Shown: piece by piece, positions 41,243 through 49,507 of the stretch
Layout: every line of letters starts with the position of its first letter
Numbering within the stretch: the first letter of the stretch is position 1
Origin: Armatimonadota bacterium
GTDB lineage: Bacteria; Armatimonadota; Fimbriimonadia; Fimbriimonadales; Fimbriimonadaceae
NCBI GenBank assembly: GCA_018268335.1
Contig: JAFDWT010000031.1
Location: forward strand, 1-53,423
Direction of reading: 5' to 3'
DNA: 53,423 nucleotides
Program-made: the position numbers and the translations under genes
Notes under the pieces: generated by a model
Databases searched by the model: none
What the model was told of the DNA's origin: nothing
What the model saw: the letters and a program-made list of their open reading frames with translations, nothing else

Positions 41243-42628
41243 CTAGCGGTTGACCATGTTAATAGTATCTTGGGTGACTTGGTCGAATATCGTCAGGGCT
41301 TTGGCGGCCGCCTGGTACGAACGCTGCAGCTTTTGCATGTTCGCCAGTTCGTCGTCCATGGAGACGCCGCTCACTGCCTGCCGCTGGTTGTCCACCTGCT
41401 GGACCACCGCCGTCTGCGTGTCGGCCTTGCCGCTGTAGAACTGTGCCGTGCTGGCGACGACGTTGATCACACCCTGGAAAAAGACACCGAACGTCTGGTT
41501 GCCTAGACCGGCGATGTTAGTGTCGCGCATGTTGGAGATCGCCTGCGCCAAACCACCGTCTCCCGGCGCACCCGAGACACCCGCGGCGATGGCCTTCGGC
41601 GATGCCTTCACGGCGGCGCTCAGGTCAAAGTCGATAGCCCCCGTCTGCGGGCCCGCTGCGACGTCGTTGAAAAACTGGACGCCCGTGTTGCCCAGCGCGT
41701 TGGTTCCCGTCGAGTGGACGTTGTTGATCTGCGTCCGCAGGGTGTTGGCCAGCGTGTCCAGGTCGGCCATTCGTGCCTTGGTTTGGTTCAGGCTGGTCAT
41801 CTGCCCGGCCAATTCGCCGCTCCGCACCGTGTAAGTGCCGCTGGCGTCGCTGACCGTCCCCGTCGTCGCGTCGTAGTTGGCCGGAAAAGCTCTGGCCCCA
41901 CCCGAGTCGACCAGCAGACTGCCCGCCGCATAAATGGTGTACGACCCGTCTGGCTGCGCGTACTTCTTGATGTCGACCAGCTTGGACAGCTCATCGACAG
42001 CCCTGTCCCGGGCGTCCAGCATGTCATTGGGTGGACCGCTGGACGAGTTGTACTTAGAAATCTCCTTGTTGAGCGCTGAGATTTGCCCCGCCAGGGAGTT
42101 GATCTGCCCGATCGTCGTGGTGATCGAGCCCTGCTGGTTGGCTTGCTGCCCCATCAACGCGCTGTAGCGCCCGCGCACGCGGTCGGCCAGGTTCTGTCCG
42201 GCAAGCTGCACTTGACTGCGCGCCGCGGGGTCGCTGGGGTTCGCCGCCAAAGCCGAAAAGGCGTCGAACAACTTGCCCAACCCGTCGGCGATGCCGTCCG
42301 CGCTCGGCTCATTGAAGATGCCGTCGATGGCCTTCATGCCGCTCGACGCGGAGTTGAACTTGGACAGGTCGCTGCTCGCGTTCTGAAAGCTGTTGTCCAG
42401 GAACATGTCTCTGGCCCTGGTCACCGCGCCCGTGAAGACGCCTTGGCCCTGGAACTTCCATCCGTTCTGGAAATACGCCAGCGGGTCGATGTTCGAGAAA
42501 TCGACAGACTGCCGGGAATAGCCGGCGGTGTTGACGTTGGCCAAGTTGTGCCCGGTGGTGTCGAGCGCGCGCTGGAAGGCCCTGAGCGCGCTCGACGCCA
42601 CCGACAACCCGAGGAACGGACTGGACAT
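41243..42628 (-). CDS. flgK: Flagellar hook-associated protein 1
   Basis: A 461-residue protein. The N-terminal FLGLSVASSALRAFQRALDTTGHNLANVNTAGYSRQ is the basal-body rod motif in its FlgK form (shown in part). The C-terminal VSMDDELANMQKLQRSYQAAAKAL is the FlgK terminal helix. AAGGAG lies about 9 nt before the ATG. It is the first hook-filament junction protein. FlgN-like chaperone is encoded just upstream. Confidence 0.94.
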   Translation of the reverse strand: MSSPFLGLSVASSALRAFQRALDTTGHNLANVNTAGYSRQSVDFSNIDPLAYFQNGWKFQGQGVFTGAVTRARDMFLDNSFQNASSDLSKFNSASSGMKAIDGIFNEPSADGIADGLGKLFDAFSALAANPSDPAARSQVQLAGQNLADRVRGRYSALMGQQANQQGSITTTIGQINSLAGQISALNKEISKYNSSSGPPNDMLDARDRAVDELSKLVDIKKYAQPDGSYTIYAAGSLLVDSGGARAFPANYDATTGTVSDASGTYTVRSGELAGQMTSLNQTKARMADLDTLANTLRTQINNVHSTGTNALGNTGVQFFNDVAAGPQTGAIDFDLSAAVKASPKAIAAGVSGAPGDGGLAQAISNMRDTNIAGLGNQTFGVFFQGVINVVASTAQFYSGKADTQTAVVQQVDNQRQAVSGVSMDDELANMQKLQRSYQAAAKALTIFDQVTQDTINMVNR

Positions 42629-42642
42629 CTGGACTGTTCTCC

Positions 42643-43122
42643 TTAGGCCACCTGGTTGAGCAGGACGCTGGAGTCGTGGCTCCGGGCCTTGTAATTCGAG
42701 CGGTTCTCCAGAGCCTCGCGGGCGACGAGGGCCATGGTGCCATTGACAAACTCGATCTCGTTCTCGACCAGCGCCTTGTTCTTGGCGACGATCTGCTGCA
42801 CGTTGCGGCCGACGACGATGACCCGGTTGGCGATCGATTGGATTTCCTGTGCTTCGGCTTTCTCAAGCGCGTCCACCAGGCTTCGGAGGTTGGGCTCGGT
42901 GCCCAGGTCTCCGGCCAGCTTCTTGGCGCACGCCACAGCTTGTCCGTCGATCTCTTGCATACGGTCCATCAGCGAGTCCAGCTCGGGCTGCAGGTTCTCG
43001 ATGCGCTCCACTTGGCGCAGCGTCAAGGCCGCTGTCTGTTCGTGCAGCGTGATGATAAGGCGCTCGGCGGTGGAAAGCCAGTCCCACCACAGGGTCGCGA
43101 GTTCTCGTGTCGGTTTTGCCAT
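42643..43122 (-). CDS. flgN: FlgN-like flagellar export chaperone
   Basis: A 159-residue, almost entirely helical protein with heptad patterning (LHEQTAALTLRQVERIENLQ, LDSLMDRMQEID). Its size, helicity and position between flgJ and flgK match FlgN chaperones, which bind FlgK and FlgL before export. Sequence conservation in this family is low, so the assignment relies in part on context. Confidence 0.7.
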   Translation of the reverse strand: MAKPTRELATLWWDWLSTAERLIITLHEQTAALTLRQVERIENLQPELDSLMDRMQEIDGQAVACAKKLAGDLGTEPNLRSLVDALEKAEAQEIQSIANRVIVVGRNVQQIVAKNKALVENEIEFVNGTMALVAREALENRSNYKARSHDSSVLLNQVA

Positions 43123-43147
43123 TGTCTGTTCCTAATCGGGCCTTTGT

Positions 43148-43744
43148 TCAGGCGGTCTCTTCTGTCTGTTTGTGCAAGCGGGCGATCGTCTCTTGGACGA
43201 CGCGCTTGCCGGTCTCGGCGAAAACTACTTTTCCAATGCCCAGGTTGGTGGAGCCTTTTGCGGCAGAATCGGCCAACGCCTGGTCCATGAAGTCCTTGGC
43301 CATGCCTCCGGTCGCCGACTTGTCGCTGTCCATCGAGGTCTGGCGCATCTTGCTGAACCAGTCCTTGATGAAGTTGGCCTCGAATCCTTCGGCGGCGGTC
43401 TGCAGCCGTTTCAGCTCGGCGCCGGTCTCGGGCGGCAGCTTGTCCAGGTCGATGGTCTTCGTCGCACTGCCAGCCTTGTCGGGCTTGACGAGCGGCGCGA
43501 TGACTGGGTCGACCTTGGCCGGCGTGGTCGGCGTCTGGGGTCCGACCAGACTTTTGAGGGCTTCTTCTAGCTTGCTCTTGTAGTCGGGTCGCACCGTGGA
43601 CGCCGGGTTGGCCTTGGCTTGCTCCATGGCCTTGTCGAACTTGGCCTTGTCCACTGCCTTGGCTTCCGCCTTGGGCGCTGCTGTTTTGGCGGGCTCGGCG
43701 GGTGTGAAAGCCGCCAAGCCCTGGATGCCGTCTCGGGTGATCAT
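43148..43744 (-). CDS. flgJ: FlgJ-type rod-binding protein without muramidase domain
   Basis: A 198-residue protein. The first 100 residues are Ala/Lys/Pro-rich and probably disordered. The rod-binding domain is clear at about 112-190: AAEGFEANFIKDWFSKMRQTSM, then GGMAKDFMDQALADSAAK. The C-terminal peptidoglycan hydrolase domain of enterobacterial FlgJ is absent, so another enzyme must open the wall for the rod. It overlaps flgI by 4 nt. Confidence 0.85.
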   Translation of the reverse strand: MITRDGIQGLAAFTPAEPAKTAAPKAEAKAVDKAKFDKAMEQAKANPASTVRPDYKSKLEEALKSLVGPQTPTTPAKVDPVIAPLVKPDKAGSATKTIDLDKLPPETGAELKRLQTAAEGFEANFIKDWFSKMRQTSMDSDKSATGGMAKDFMDQALADSAAKGSTNLGIGKVVFAETGKRVVQETIARLHKQTEETA

Positions 43745-44997
43745 GTCTGTTCAACCTGCGCCTTCAGGGCGCCTTGTCGCGAAAGCTCTTGGAAGATGCT
43801 GATCAGGTCTTGGGCGCTCAACTTGAGGGCCTGGAGGATCTCGGCGAGGTCGCTGACCGTCGCGCTGGGCGGGACGAGGGCGATCTGCGTCGTGTCTTCC
43901 TGGGCGTTGGTCGCCGAGTTGCTGACCTCTTTGGTCTGACCCTGGGTCAGCGGGTTGGGCTGGCTGACGCTGTTCTCGGTGTCGATGCGCACCTTCAGCG
44001 AGCCGTAGGCGATCATCGCCGGCGCGAGCCGGATGTTGCCGCCGACGACAATGACGCCGTTCCGAGCGTTGATGACGACCTTGGCCGGAGTGTTGGCGAA
44101 GACCTTGACCGATTCGATCTGGCTCGTCGCCGCCACCGGTGCCATGCCGAGCGGAAACCTGATCTGCACCGTCGCACCGTCGATGGCGTCGGCCTCGAAG
44201 CCGTTACCCAGTGATTTGATCTTTTCGGCCACACGCAGGGCGGTGGTGAAGTCCGGCGACTGCAGGTCGTAATAGAGCACGTTGCCCGGGAACACGTATT
44301 GGGTGTCGACCGAGCGCTGCACGTCGGCGCCCGATGAGATCTTGCCGACGTTGGGATAGTTCTTGGTGCTGGAGCTGCCGTTGTTGCTCACCGTGTAGCC
44401 GCCGGTCGAAACCGGGCCGGAGGCGACGGCGAAGACGGCCTTCATGTCACCCATCGGCCCAAGCCCCGTGGGGAGCAACACGCCGCCCTCCAGGCTCTTG
44501 GCGTCGCCGATGCTTTGCACCAGGACGTCGATCTTGGTGCCTGGCGAAACAAACGCCGGCATGTCGGAAGTGACGCTGACTAAGGCGATGTTTTTGCTCT
44601 TGAAGTTCTTCGGATCGATCGATGTGCCCCATCGGCTGAGGACGTTGGCCATCAACGTCTGTGAGACGCCGACCTGGCTGGAGTCACCCGTGCCGTTCAG
44701 TCCGACGACGATGCCGTAGCCGACGATCGAGTTGCTGCGCGCGCCCCGGAACTTGCCGATGGCGCTGAGCTGGACCTCGACGCCTTCGTTCTCGGCGGCG
44801 TGGATCTTGCTGTCGCGGTCCTGGCGTTCCTGTTGTTCGGGCGTCGTCTTCACCTGCGGCGCCGGCCTGCCGGTTGGCGCGATCTGGATGCTCGGCTTGG
44901 CGGCTGCTCCCTTGGCGTCAGGTTTCGGCGTGGCCTTTTGTGCGTACGCACAGGGCGCGGCCAAGGCGACGAGGGCGAGGATAGGGAGTGCTTTCAT
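43741..44997 (-). CDS. flgI: Flagellar P-ring protein
   Basis: A 418-residue protein with a signal peptide (ALPILALVALAAPCAYAQ) and an Ala/Pro/Lys-rich extension before the FlgI core starts near residue 70. Core motifs are VQLSAIGKFRGARSNSIVGYGIVVGLNGTGD (shown in part), VTSDMPAFVSPGTKIDVLV, GGVLLPTGL, and VVINARNGVIVVGGNIRL. It forms the bushing in the peptidoglycan layer. Presence of P and L rings supports a two-membrane envelope. It overlaps flgH by one base (TGATG). Confidence 0.96.
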   Translation of the reverse strand: MKALPILALVALAAPCAYAQKATPKPDAKGAAAKPSIQIAPTGRPAPQVKTTPEQQERQDRDSKIHAAENEGVEVQLSAIGKFRGARSNSIVGYGIVVGLNGTGDSSQVGVSQTLMANVLSRWGTSIDPKNFKSKNIALVSVTSDMPAFVSPGTKIDVLVQSIGDAKSLEGGVLLPTGLGPMGDMKAVFAVASGPVSTGGYTVSNNGSSSTKNYPNVGKISSGADVQRSVDTQYVFPGNVLYYDLQSPDFTTALRVAEKIKSLGNGFEADAIDGATVQIRFPLGMAPVAATSQIESVKVFANTPAKVVINARNGVIVVGGNIRLAPAMIAYGSLKVRIDTENSVSQPNPLTQGQTKEVSNSATNAQEDTTQIALVPPSATVSDLAEILQALKLSAQDLISIFQELSRQGALKAQVEQT

Positions 44998-45590
44998 CAG
45001 AAGATCCAGTCCAAGACTTGCGTCAGGAGGCCTTTGCGCTGGCGGTCGGCGATCTGGCCCTTGCCTTCCATTTGGATGTGGGCGTCGCTGATCTTGCTGC
45101 TCACCACCGAGTTGTCGGGCGACAGGTCGGCGGGGCGGACGACGCCACTAAGGACGAAGGTCTGCGTGTCCTTGTTGGTGACGATGGTTCGGGTGCCCTC
45201 GATGACCAAATAGCCGTTGGGCAGCACGTCTTTGACCATCACGCTCATGCGGGCGGACATCTTGCCAAGCTGGTCGGTCTGCCCCTGGCCGTTCTTGCTG
45301 TGGTCGCTGTTGTTCGAAAACGGCCCGAACGCCCAGTTGAAGAGGTTCAGCACGTTCGAGGCTGTGCTGTTGGTGACCGTGTTGGCGGTCTTGGTGTTGG
45401 CACTGAACGTCGAGTTCGACTGTTCGTCGATGACGACCATCAGGATGTCGCCCTTCTCCCTTGCCACTTGGTCCAGGTAAGGGTTCTTGGTCTGCGACCC
45501 GTAGAGCGAGCCGGCGTTGGCTTTGGCTTCGGTCTGGGCCAAGCCAAGGCAGGCAAGGCCGAGAGCGGCGAATATGGTTAAGTGTTTCAA
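44997..45590 (-). CDS. flgH: Flagellar L-ring protein
   Basis: A 197-residue outer-membrane ring protein. It has a signal peptide and then GSLYGSQTKNPYLD near residue 27, KGDILMVVIDEQSNSTFSA near 48, MSVMVKDVLPNGYLVIEGTR near 113, and LSGVVRPADLSPDNSV near 144. Unlike typical FlgH, the Cys in the signal region (LGLAC) is a poor lipobox, so lipidation is uncertain. It overlaps flgA by 4 nt. Confidence 0.93.
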   Translation of the reverse strand: MKHLTIFAALGLACLGLAQTEAKANAGSLYGSQTKNPYLDQVAREKGDILMVVIDEQSNSTFSANTKTANTVTNSTASNVLNLFNWAFGPFSNNSDHSKNGQGQTDQLGKMSARMSVMVKDVLPNGYLVIEGTRTIVTNKDTQTFVLSGVVRPADLSPDNSVVSSKISDAHIQMEGKGQIADRQRKGLLTQVLDWIF

Positions 45591-46807
45591 GGATTGACCT
45601 CTACTGTTCCGTCAGGAAGCACGTGGCCGATGATTTGCGCCTTCGTGTCCGTGGTCTCGACCGTCACACGGCCGGACGCGTTGTCGATGGTGCGGACTTT
45701 GCCTTTGGTCTCCACGGTCAAGCCGTTCTTGCGGACACGGACGACGACCAGGTCGCCGGGACGAAGTTTCGGTGTCGCCGCTGGGGCGACCGCATCGACC
45801 TTGAGCTTCACGTCGCGTGAGTTGATGCGTTGCCCGTCCACCTTGACGGCGACCCGGCAGGCAGCGGTCGTGCCGATGACTTCGATGTTCTCGACCTCAA
45901 ACTCCACTTCTCCCTTGGGTGCCTTTAGCGGCTCGGGATGGCGGGCGTCGTAAGCAGGCTTGGTGTTGCTTCCCAGCCGGTTCTTGCTTTGCGATATAGC
46001 GGCCTCGACAAAGCTGCTTTGGTCGATCTCTTGGTAGGAGCGGCTGACGCGGATCAGCGACGGGCCGTCGACTGTCAGCAGTTTCGGATCGACCCCGGCT
46101 TTTGCCAGGGCTCGCTCGATCGAGGCCCGAGTGACCGTGCCGGTCATGCCGATGGGCGGCGTGATCCCGACTTCCAAAGCACTGAGCTGCGGTGCCAGAT
46201 CGGCATTGGCCGAGACAGTAGCGACTTCGCCAAGAAGAACCGTTTCGCCGTCGACTTGGGCCCGGTCTGCCAAGCTGACCTTCACCTTGCCCGAGGCCAT
46301 AACAGGATTCCCCTGCGGGTGCGTCCGGGTGACTTGGACGACCGGTTCGGTCTCTTCGTCATAAATCTTGATCTCGTCGGCTTTGGCGGTTGCCGGCTTC
46401 TCTTCGGCCTTCGTCACCGTGCGGACGACGCCGAACAGACCCTGTCCAGCCTCGCCGATCTCACCCTTGCCAGAGCACAGCAGGAAGCCCGAGCTTTCGA
46501 CCGGGCGGACGTCGTCACCGAACTGGACGAGCACGATGCGCCCGACTAGTGTCTCACCCTTGGAATAGTGGGCATAGACGTCTCCAGCCAGGCTGACGCG
46601 CAGTCCGTCGGGCGAACCGGGCACCAGCGTCTCCGGCACCAGGTAAGGGCCTGAAGAACTGGCCAACCGACCCTGCGCGACGACAAGCCGCGCCGACTTC
46701 GCGTACACGGGCCGACCCTCTCGGGCGAACCGGAAGTACCCTTCGCCCTCGACTTTGATGTCGATGGACGCCTGGGCGGCAAGAAGCAGAAAAATGGCAG
46801 ATGTCAT
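45587..46807 (-). CDS. flgA: FlgA P-ring chaperone with an N-terminal FlgG/FlgF-like domain
   Basis: A 406-residue protein, almost twice the usual FlgA length. The C-terminal half (about 165-406) is FlgA: a SAF-like start, AALGEV-type turn (VLLGEVATVSAN), then LRPGDLVVVRVRKNGLTVE and SGRVTVETTDTKAQIIGHV. Residues about 15-130 instead read like the core of rod proteins: IKVEGEGYFRFAREG, PVYAKSARLVVAQGRLAS and GETLVGRIVLVQFGDDV parallel the FlgG strands of the gene just upstream. A Cys-containing linker and Lys/Glu stretch join them. A short hydrophobic N terminus suggests export. It would place P-ring assembly help directly at the rod. Confidence 0.82.
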   Translation of the reverse strand: MTSAIFLLLAAQASIDIKVEGEGYFRFAREGRPVYAKSARLVVAQGRLASSSGPYLVPETLVPGSPDGLRVSLAGDVYAHYSKGETLVGRIVLVQFGDDVRPVESSGFLLCSGKGEIGEAGQGLFGVVRTVTKAEEKPATAKADEIKIYDEETEPVVQVTRTHPQGNPVMASGKVKVSLADRAQVDGETVLLGEVATVSANADLAPQLSALEVGITPPIGMTGTVTRASIERALAKAGVDPKLLTVDGPSLIRVSRSYQEIDQSSFVEAAISQSKNRLGSNTKPAYDARHPEPLKAPKGEVEFEVENIEVIGTTAACRVAVKVDGQRINSRDVKLKVDAVAPAATPKLRPGDLVVVRVRKNGLTVETKGKVRTIDNASGRVTVETTDTKAQIIGHVLPDGTVEVNP

Positions 46808-46815
46808 GTGTCGGA

Positions 46816-47604
46816 CTACCTCTTCAGGTTGTTCAAGATGCCGAGCATCTCGTCGGCGCTCTGGATGGCTTTCGAGTTGATTTCGTAGGCGCGCTGGGCC
46901 GTGATCATGCGGACCATCTCTTCGACTACCTGCACGTTGGAGCCCTCAAACGCGTACTGTTGCAGCGTCCCCGTGCCTTCCTTGCCGGGTGTCGCCTCGG
47001 TCGGTGCACCGCTACCGCCGCCGGCCAGATAGATGTTTTGCCCGACGCGCGTCAGTCCGCTGGGGTTGCTGAAGGTGAAGATCGTGATGTTGGCGATGCC
47101 CGTCGGGTCGTTGTTGCCAGGCAGGATCGCCGCCACCTCGCCGCTCGGCGAAATCGTCAACGACCGATAACCGGGCGACAAGACGATGTTCGGCTTCAGT
47201 TTGTAGCCGTCGGCAGTGACCAGCCGGCCGTCAGCGTCGACCTTGAAGGTCCCGTCACGGGTGTAAGCGAGCTCGCCGGTAGGCAATTCCACTTGGAAGA
47301 ACCCGTCGCCGATGATCGCGACGTCGGTCGGATTGGGAGAAGTCGTCAGCGAGCCGCTGGCAAAGCTGGTGGCCGAAGCCGCGAAGCGTGCGCCCAAACC
47401 GATCTGCGCCGACTCTGGCAGCTTGGTGTCGCCGCCCGATGCCGCGCCCGAGGCGCGGAACGTCTGGTACATCAAGTCCTGAAATTCGGCGCGCTGGCTT
47501 TTGAAGGCCGTCGTGTTGACGTTCGCCAGGTTGTTGGCGATGACGTCCATATTCGTTTGTTGGGCAACCATTCCGGTGCCCGCGGTGTTCAGTGCTCGCA
47601 TCAT
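46816..47604 (-). CDS. flgG: Flagellar distal rod protein
   Basis: A 262-residue protein. It begins MMRALNTAGTGMVAQQTNMD with the rod motif NNLANVNTTAFKSQRAEF, contains IGDGFFQVELPTGELAYTRDG near residue 92, and ends with VQVVEEMVRMITAQRAYEINSKAIQSAD (shown in part). Length and order fit FlgG. It is exported by the flagellar type III system. flgA follows after 8 bp. Confidence 0.95.
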   Translation of the reverse strand: MMRALNTAGTGMVAQQTNMDVIANNLANVNTTAFKSQRAEFQDLMYQTFRASGAASGGDTKLPESAQIGLGARFAASATSFASGSLTTSPNPTDVAIIGDGFFQVELPTGELAYTRDGTFKVDADGRLVTADGYKLKPNIVLSPGYRSLTISPSGEVAAILPGNNDPTGIANITIFTFSNPSGLTRVGQNIYLAGGGSGAPTEATPGKEGTGTLQQYAFEGSNVQVVEEMVRMITAQRAYEINSKAIQSADEMLGILNNLKR

Positions 47605-47725
47605 AAGGCAGGGACCACGCTATCTTCTGTTGTCGTGCTGTCCTCGCCGTCCTGGCCGCTCGGCGCGGGCCGCTTCTGGACCTGCGCTCACCCCCGCCTC
47701 CCTCATGGAGACGGTCCGGTGTGTG

Positions 47726-48457
47726 TCAGCGGTTGTCGACGGACTGGATCAGCTTCTGGCTGGATTCGTCTTCGGCCTGAGCGCTCTTCTGCGCCATTTC
47801 GAAGTTGCGTTGGAGTCGAATCATCGCGATCATTTCTTCGACCGCGTTGACGTTGCTGGTCTCGATGGTGAACTGGCGGATGTTGACCCGCTCAGGTGCC
47901 ATCAGCACGGCGTTGTCCGAGGAGTACTGGTCGCTCCCGTTCTTGACGAAGTTGCCGTTGAAGACGCCGATAGTGGCGAGGATCTTCCCGGCGACCGAAA
48001 TCTCTCCACCCTCACCGACGGTGAATGTGCCCTCGGGGACGTCGATCGGGTTGCCGTCGCGGCTGAGCACAGGAAACCCGCGCTTGGTCACCAGTTGACC
48101 GCTGTTGCTGCGCGAGAAGGCTCCGTCGCGGGTGTACTGCACACCGTCGATGCCCTGGAAGGCAAAGAGCCCGGTGGGCGTGCCCAAGGCAAAGTCCATC
48201 GGGTTGTGGGTGGACTGCAGGTTCCCGACTGTCCACTCGGTGAAGACGCCTTTGGAGATCGGCCCCGAGCCGATCTGGCCCACGTCGCCCCCCATGGCGC
48301 TCTGGCGGCGCATCGCGTCGTCCAAACCGTCGTTGAACACCATGACGTCCTTCTTAAAACCGGTCGTGTTCGTGTTCGCCAGGTTGTTGGCGATCACGTC
48401 CATCCACTGGGTGGCGGTCGCCATCCCCGTACCGGCTGCATAAAGACCTCTTTGCAT
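47726..48457 (-). CDS. flgF: Flagellar proximal rod protein (FlgF-type)
   Basis: A 243-residue FlgG/FlgF-family protein from ATG 48457 (MQRGLYAAGTGM). It has MDVIANNLANTNTTGFKKD near residue 19, QYTRDGAFSRSNSGQLV near 110 and the C-terminal SNVNAVEEMIAMIRLQRNFE. Its position first in the operon, immediately before flgG, and its shorter length support FlgF rather than a second FlgG. A 121-bp gap separates it from flgG. A possible sigma28 promoter lies just upstream. Confidence 0.88.
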   Translation of the reverse strand: MQRGLYAAGTGMATATQWMDVIANNLANTNTTGFKKDVMVFNDGLDDAMRRQSAMGGDVGQIGSGPISKGVFTEWTVGNLQSTHNPMDFALGTPTGLFAFQGIDGVQYTRDGAFSRSNSGQLVTKRGFPVLSRDGNPIDVPEGTFTVGEGGEISVAGKILATIGVFNGNFVKNGSDQYSSDNAVLMAPERVNIRQFTIETSNVNAVEEMIAMIRLQRNFEMAQKSAQAEDESSQKLIQSVDNR

Positions 48458-48467
48458 CCTGGTATGT

Positions 48468-48494
48468 TTATCGGGCGGCAATCTTTCCTGCTTA
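48468..48494 (-). promoter_or_regulatory. Possible sigma28 (FliA)-type promoter for the flagellar operon
   Basis: On the minus strand TAAGCAGG (48494-48487), an 11-nt spacer and CCCGATAA (48475-48468) approximate the FliA pattern TAAA-like/N11/GCCGATAA. The -10 half matches seven of eight; the -35 half only its first TAA. It ends 10 nt before the flgF ATG, leaving a leader of only a few bases. Confidence 0.35.
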
Positions 48495-48561
48495 GTGCCC
48501 AGACTTCGCAATCCACTTCAGGTTTTTGTATGTCTCAACGCGAGATGGGGAACACACGTAC

Positions 48562-48567
48562 TATGAT
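48562..48567 (+). promoter_or_regulatory. Putative -10 box (TATGAT)
   Basis: TATGAT lies 10 nt before ATG 48578, so the transcript would have only a very short leader. A GGAG at 48571-48574 may act as the ribosome site if transcription starts upstream of it. No good -35. Confidence 0.35.
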
Positions 48568-48577
48568 GTAGGAGAGC

Positions 48578-49297
48578 ATGAGGAAGGATCAGTGGGCACT
48601 GCTCGCTGCCGGTTTGGTATCGGTGGCAATCTGGATGGCGCCGGCGTTACGGCCCGTCCTGTGGCCTCTCACCCTCTTCAACACCCACATCCACGAGCTC
48701 TGCCACGCCCTTGCCGCCCTGGTGACGGGCGGCCTGCCCACCCACATCGTCGTCAACGCCAACGGTAGCGGCGTGACCCCGGTGACCGGCGGCCTCCTCC
48801 TGGTCGTCGCCAGTGCCGGCTACGTCGGCAGTGCGGTGACCGGTGGTCTGGTCGTCGCCTTTGCCCGCGACGAAAAGTCGTCTCGCCGCGTGCTGGCCAC
48901 CCTCGGCTGGGTGCTCGTCGGCTCGATGGCCCTCCTCGTCCGGGGCGACATCGCCGGCATCCTAGTCGGCATGGCCTGGGCCGTCGGACTGGTGACGCTC
49001 GCCCATTACGTCCGCGGGCCCGCCGCCTCGTTCCTGGCCCGGTTCCTGGGCCTGCAACTCGGCCTGACCGCCTTGCAAGCCCTGGCCGTCCTGCTCAACT
49101 TGAGCACCTGGGGCGACGCGATGACCGACGCCAAGATCCTGGAGCAGACCACCTTCGTCCCCGCCCTGTTCTGGGCGGTCGGTTGGGCCCTAAGCGCCCT
49201 GGTCGCTCTGACTCTCGGCCTCCGCTCGGCCTGGAACGGCAAAACCGTCCGCGCCGCCAAATACGCCCAATACCGCCCCTCCGGCCGCGGCGGCTAG
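48578..49297 (+). CDS. M50-like multi-pass membrane metalloprotease
   Basis: A 239-residue protein with five or six membrane helices. The zinc motif HELCH (in FNTHIHELCHALAALVTGG, near residue 40) lies at the start of the second helix, as in the M50B-like family of bacterial membrane proteins. A Gly-rich loop (GGLLLVVASAGYVGSAVTGG) follows. The second metal ligand of site-2 proteases (an LDG-like motif) is not obvious, so activity is uncertain. It diverges from the flagellar operon. Confidence 0.75.
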   Translation: MRKDQWALLAAGLVSVAIWMAPALRPVLWPLTLFNTHIHELCHALAALVTGGLPTHIVVNANGSGVTPVTGGLLLVVASAGYVGSAVTGGLVVAFARDEKSSRRVLATLGWVLVGSMALLVRGDIAGILVGMAWAVGLVTLAHYVRGPAASFLARFLGLQLGLTALQALAVLLNLSTWGDAMTDAKILEQTTFVPALFWAVGWALSALVALTLGLRSAWNGKTVRAAKYAQYRPSGRGG

Positions 49298-49362
49298 CAC
49301 TAGGTGTGGCGACGATTCGCCAGAGCCACACTAGGCGAACGTCCAGGCCAGACCGAGCGCCT

Positions 49363-49450
49363 GACCCCGGTAGGGGTCACAGACGGTAGCCAGGGTGTCG
49401 AAGACCCCTGGATAACCGGCAGCCAAAACCACCCGACCCCGGCAGGGGTC
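49363..49450. repeat. Cluster of three palindromes upstream of prfA
   Basis: GACCCCGGTAGGGGTC (49363-49378) and GACCCCGGCAGGGGTC (49435-49450) are near-identical palindromic direct copies. Between them CCAGGG (49390-49395) and CCCTGG (49406-49411) form a third inverted repeat around TGTCGAAGAC. The arrangement resembles dispersed extragenic palindromes. No other copy was noticed in this window. Confidence 0.65.
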
Positions 49451-49491
49451 GCACAAACCAACCGCCCAGACCCCAAACCAACCCCCACCGG

Positions 49492-49497
49492 TACAAT
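49492..49497 (+). promoter_or_regulatory. Putative -10 box (TACAAT) for prfA
   Basis: TACAAT lies 10 nt before the prfA ATG; the intervening bases are all C and G with no ribosome site. This implies a leader of only three or four bases. No convincing -35 was seen. Confidence 0.4.
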
Positions 49498-49507
49498 CCC
49501 CCCGCCC

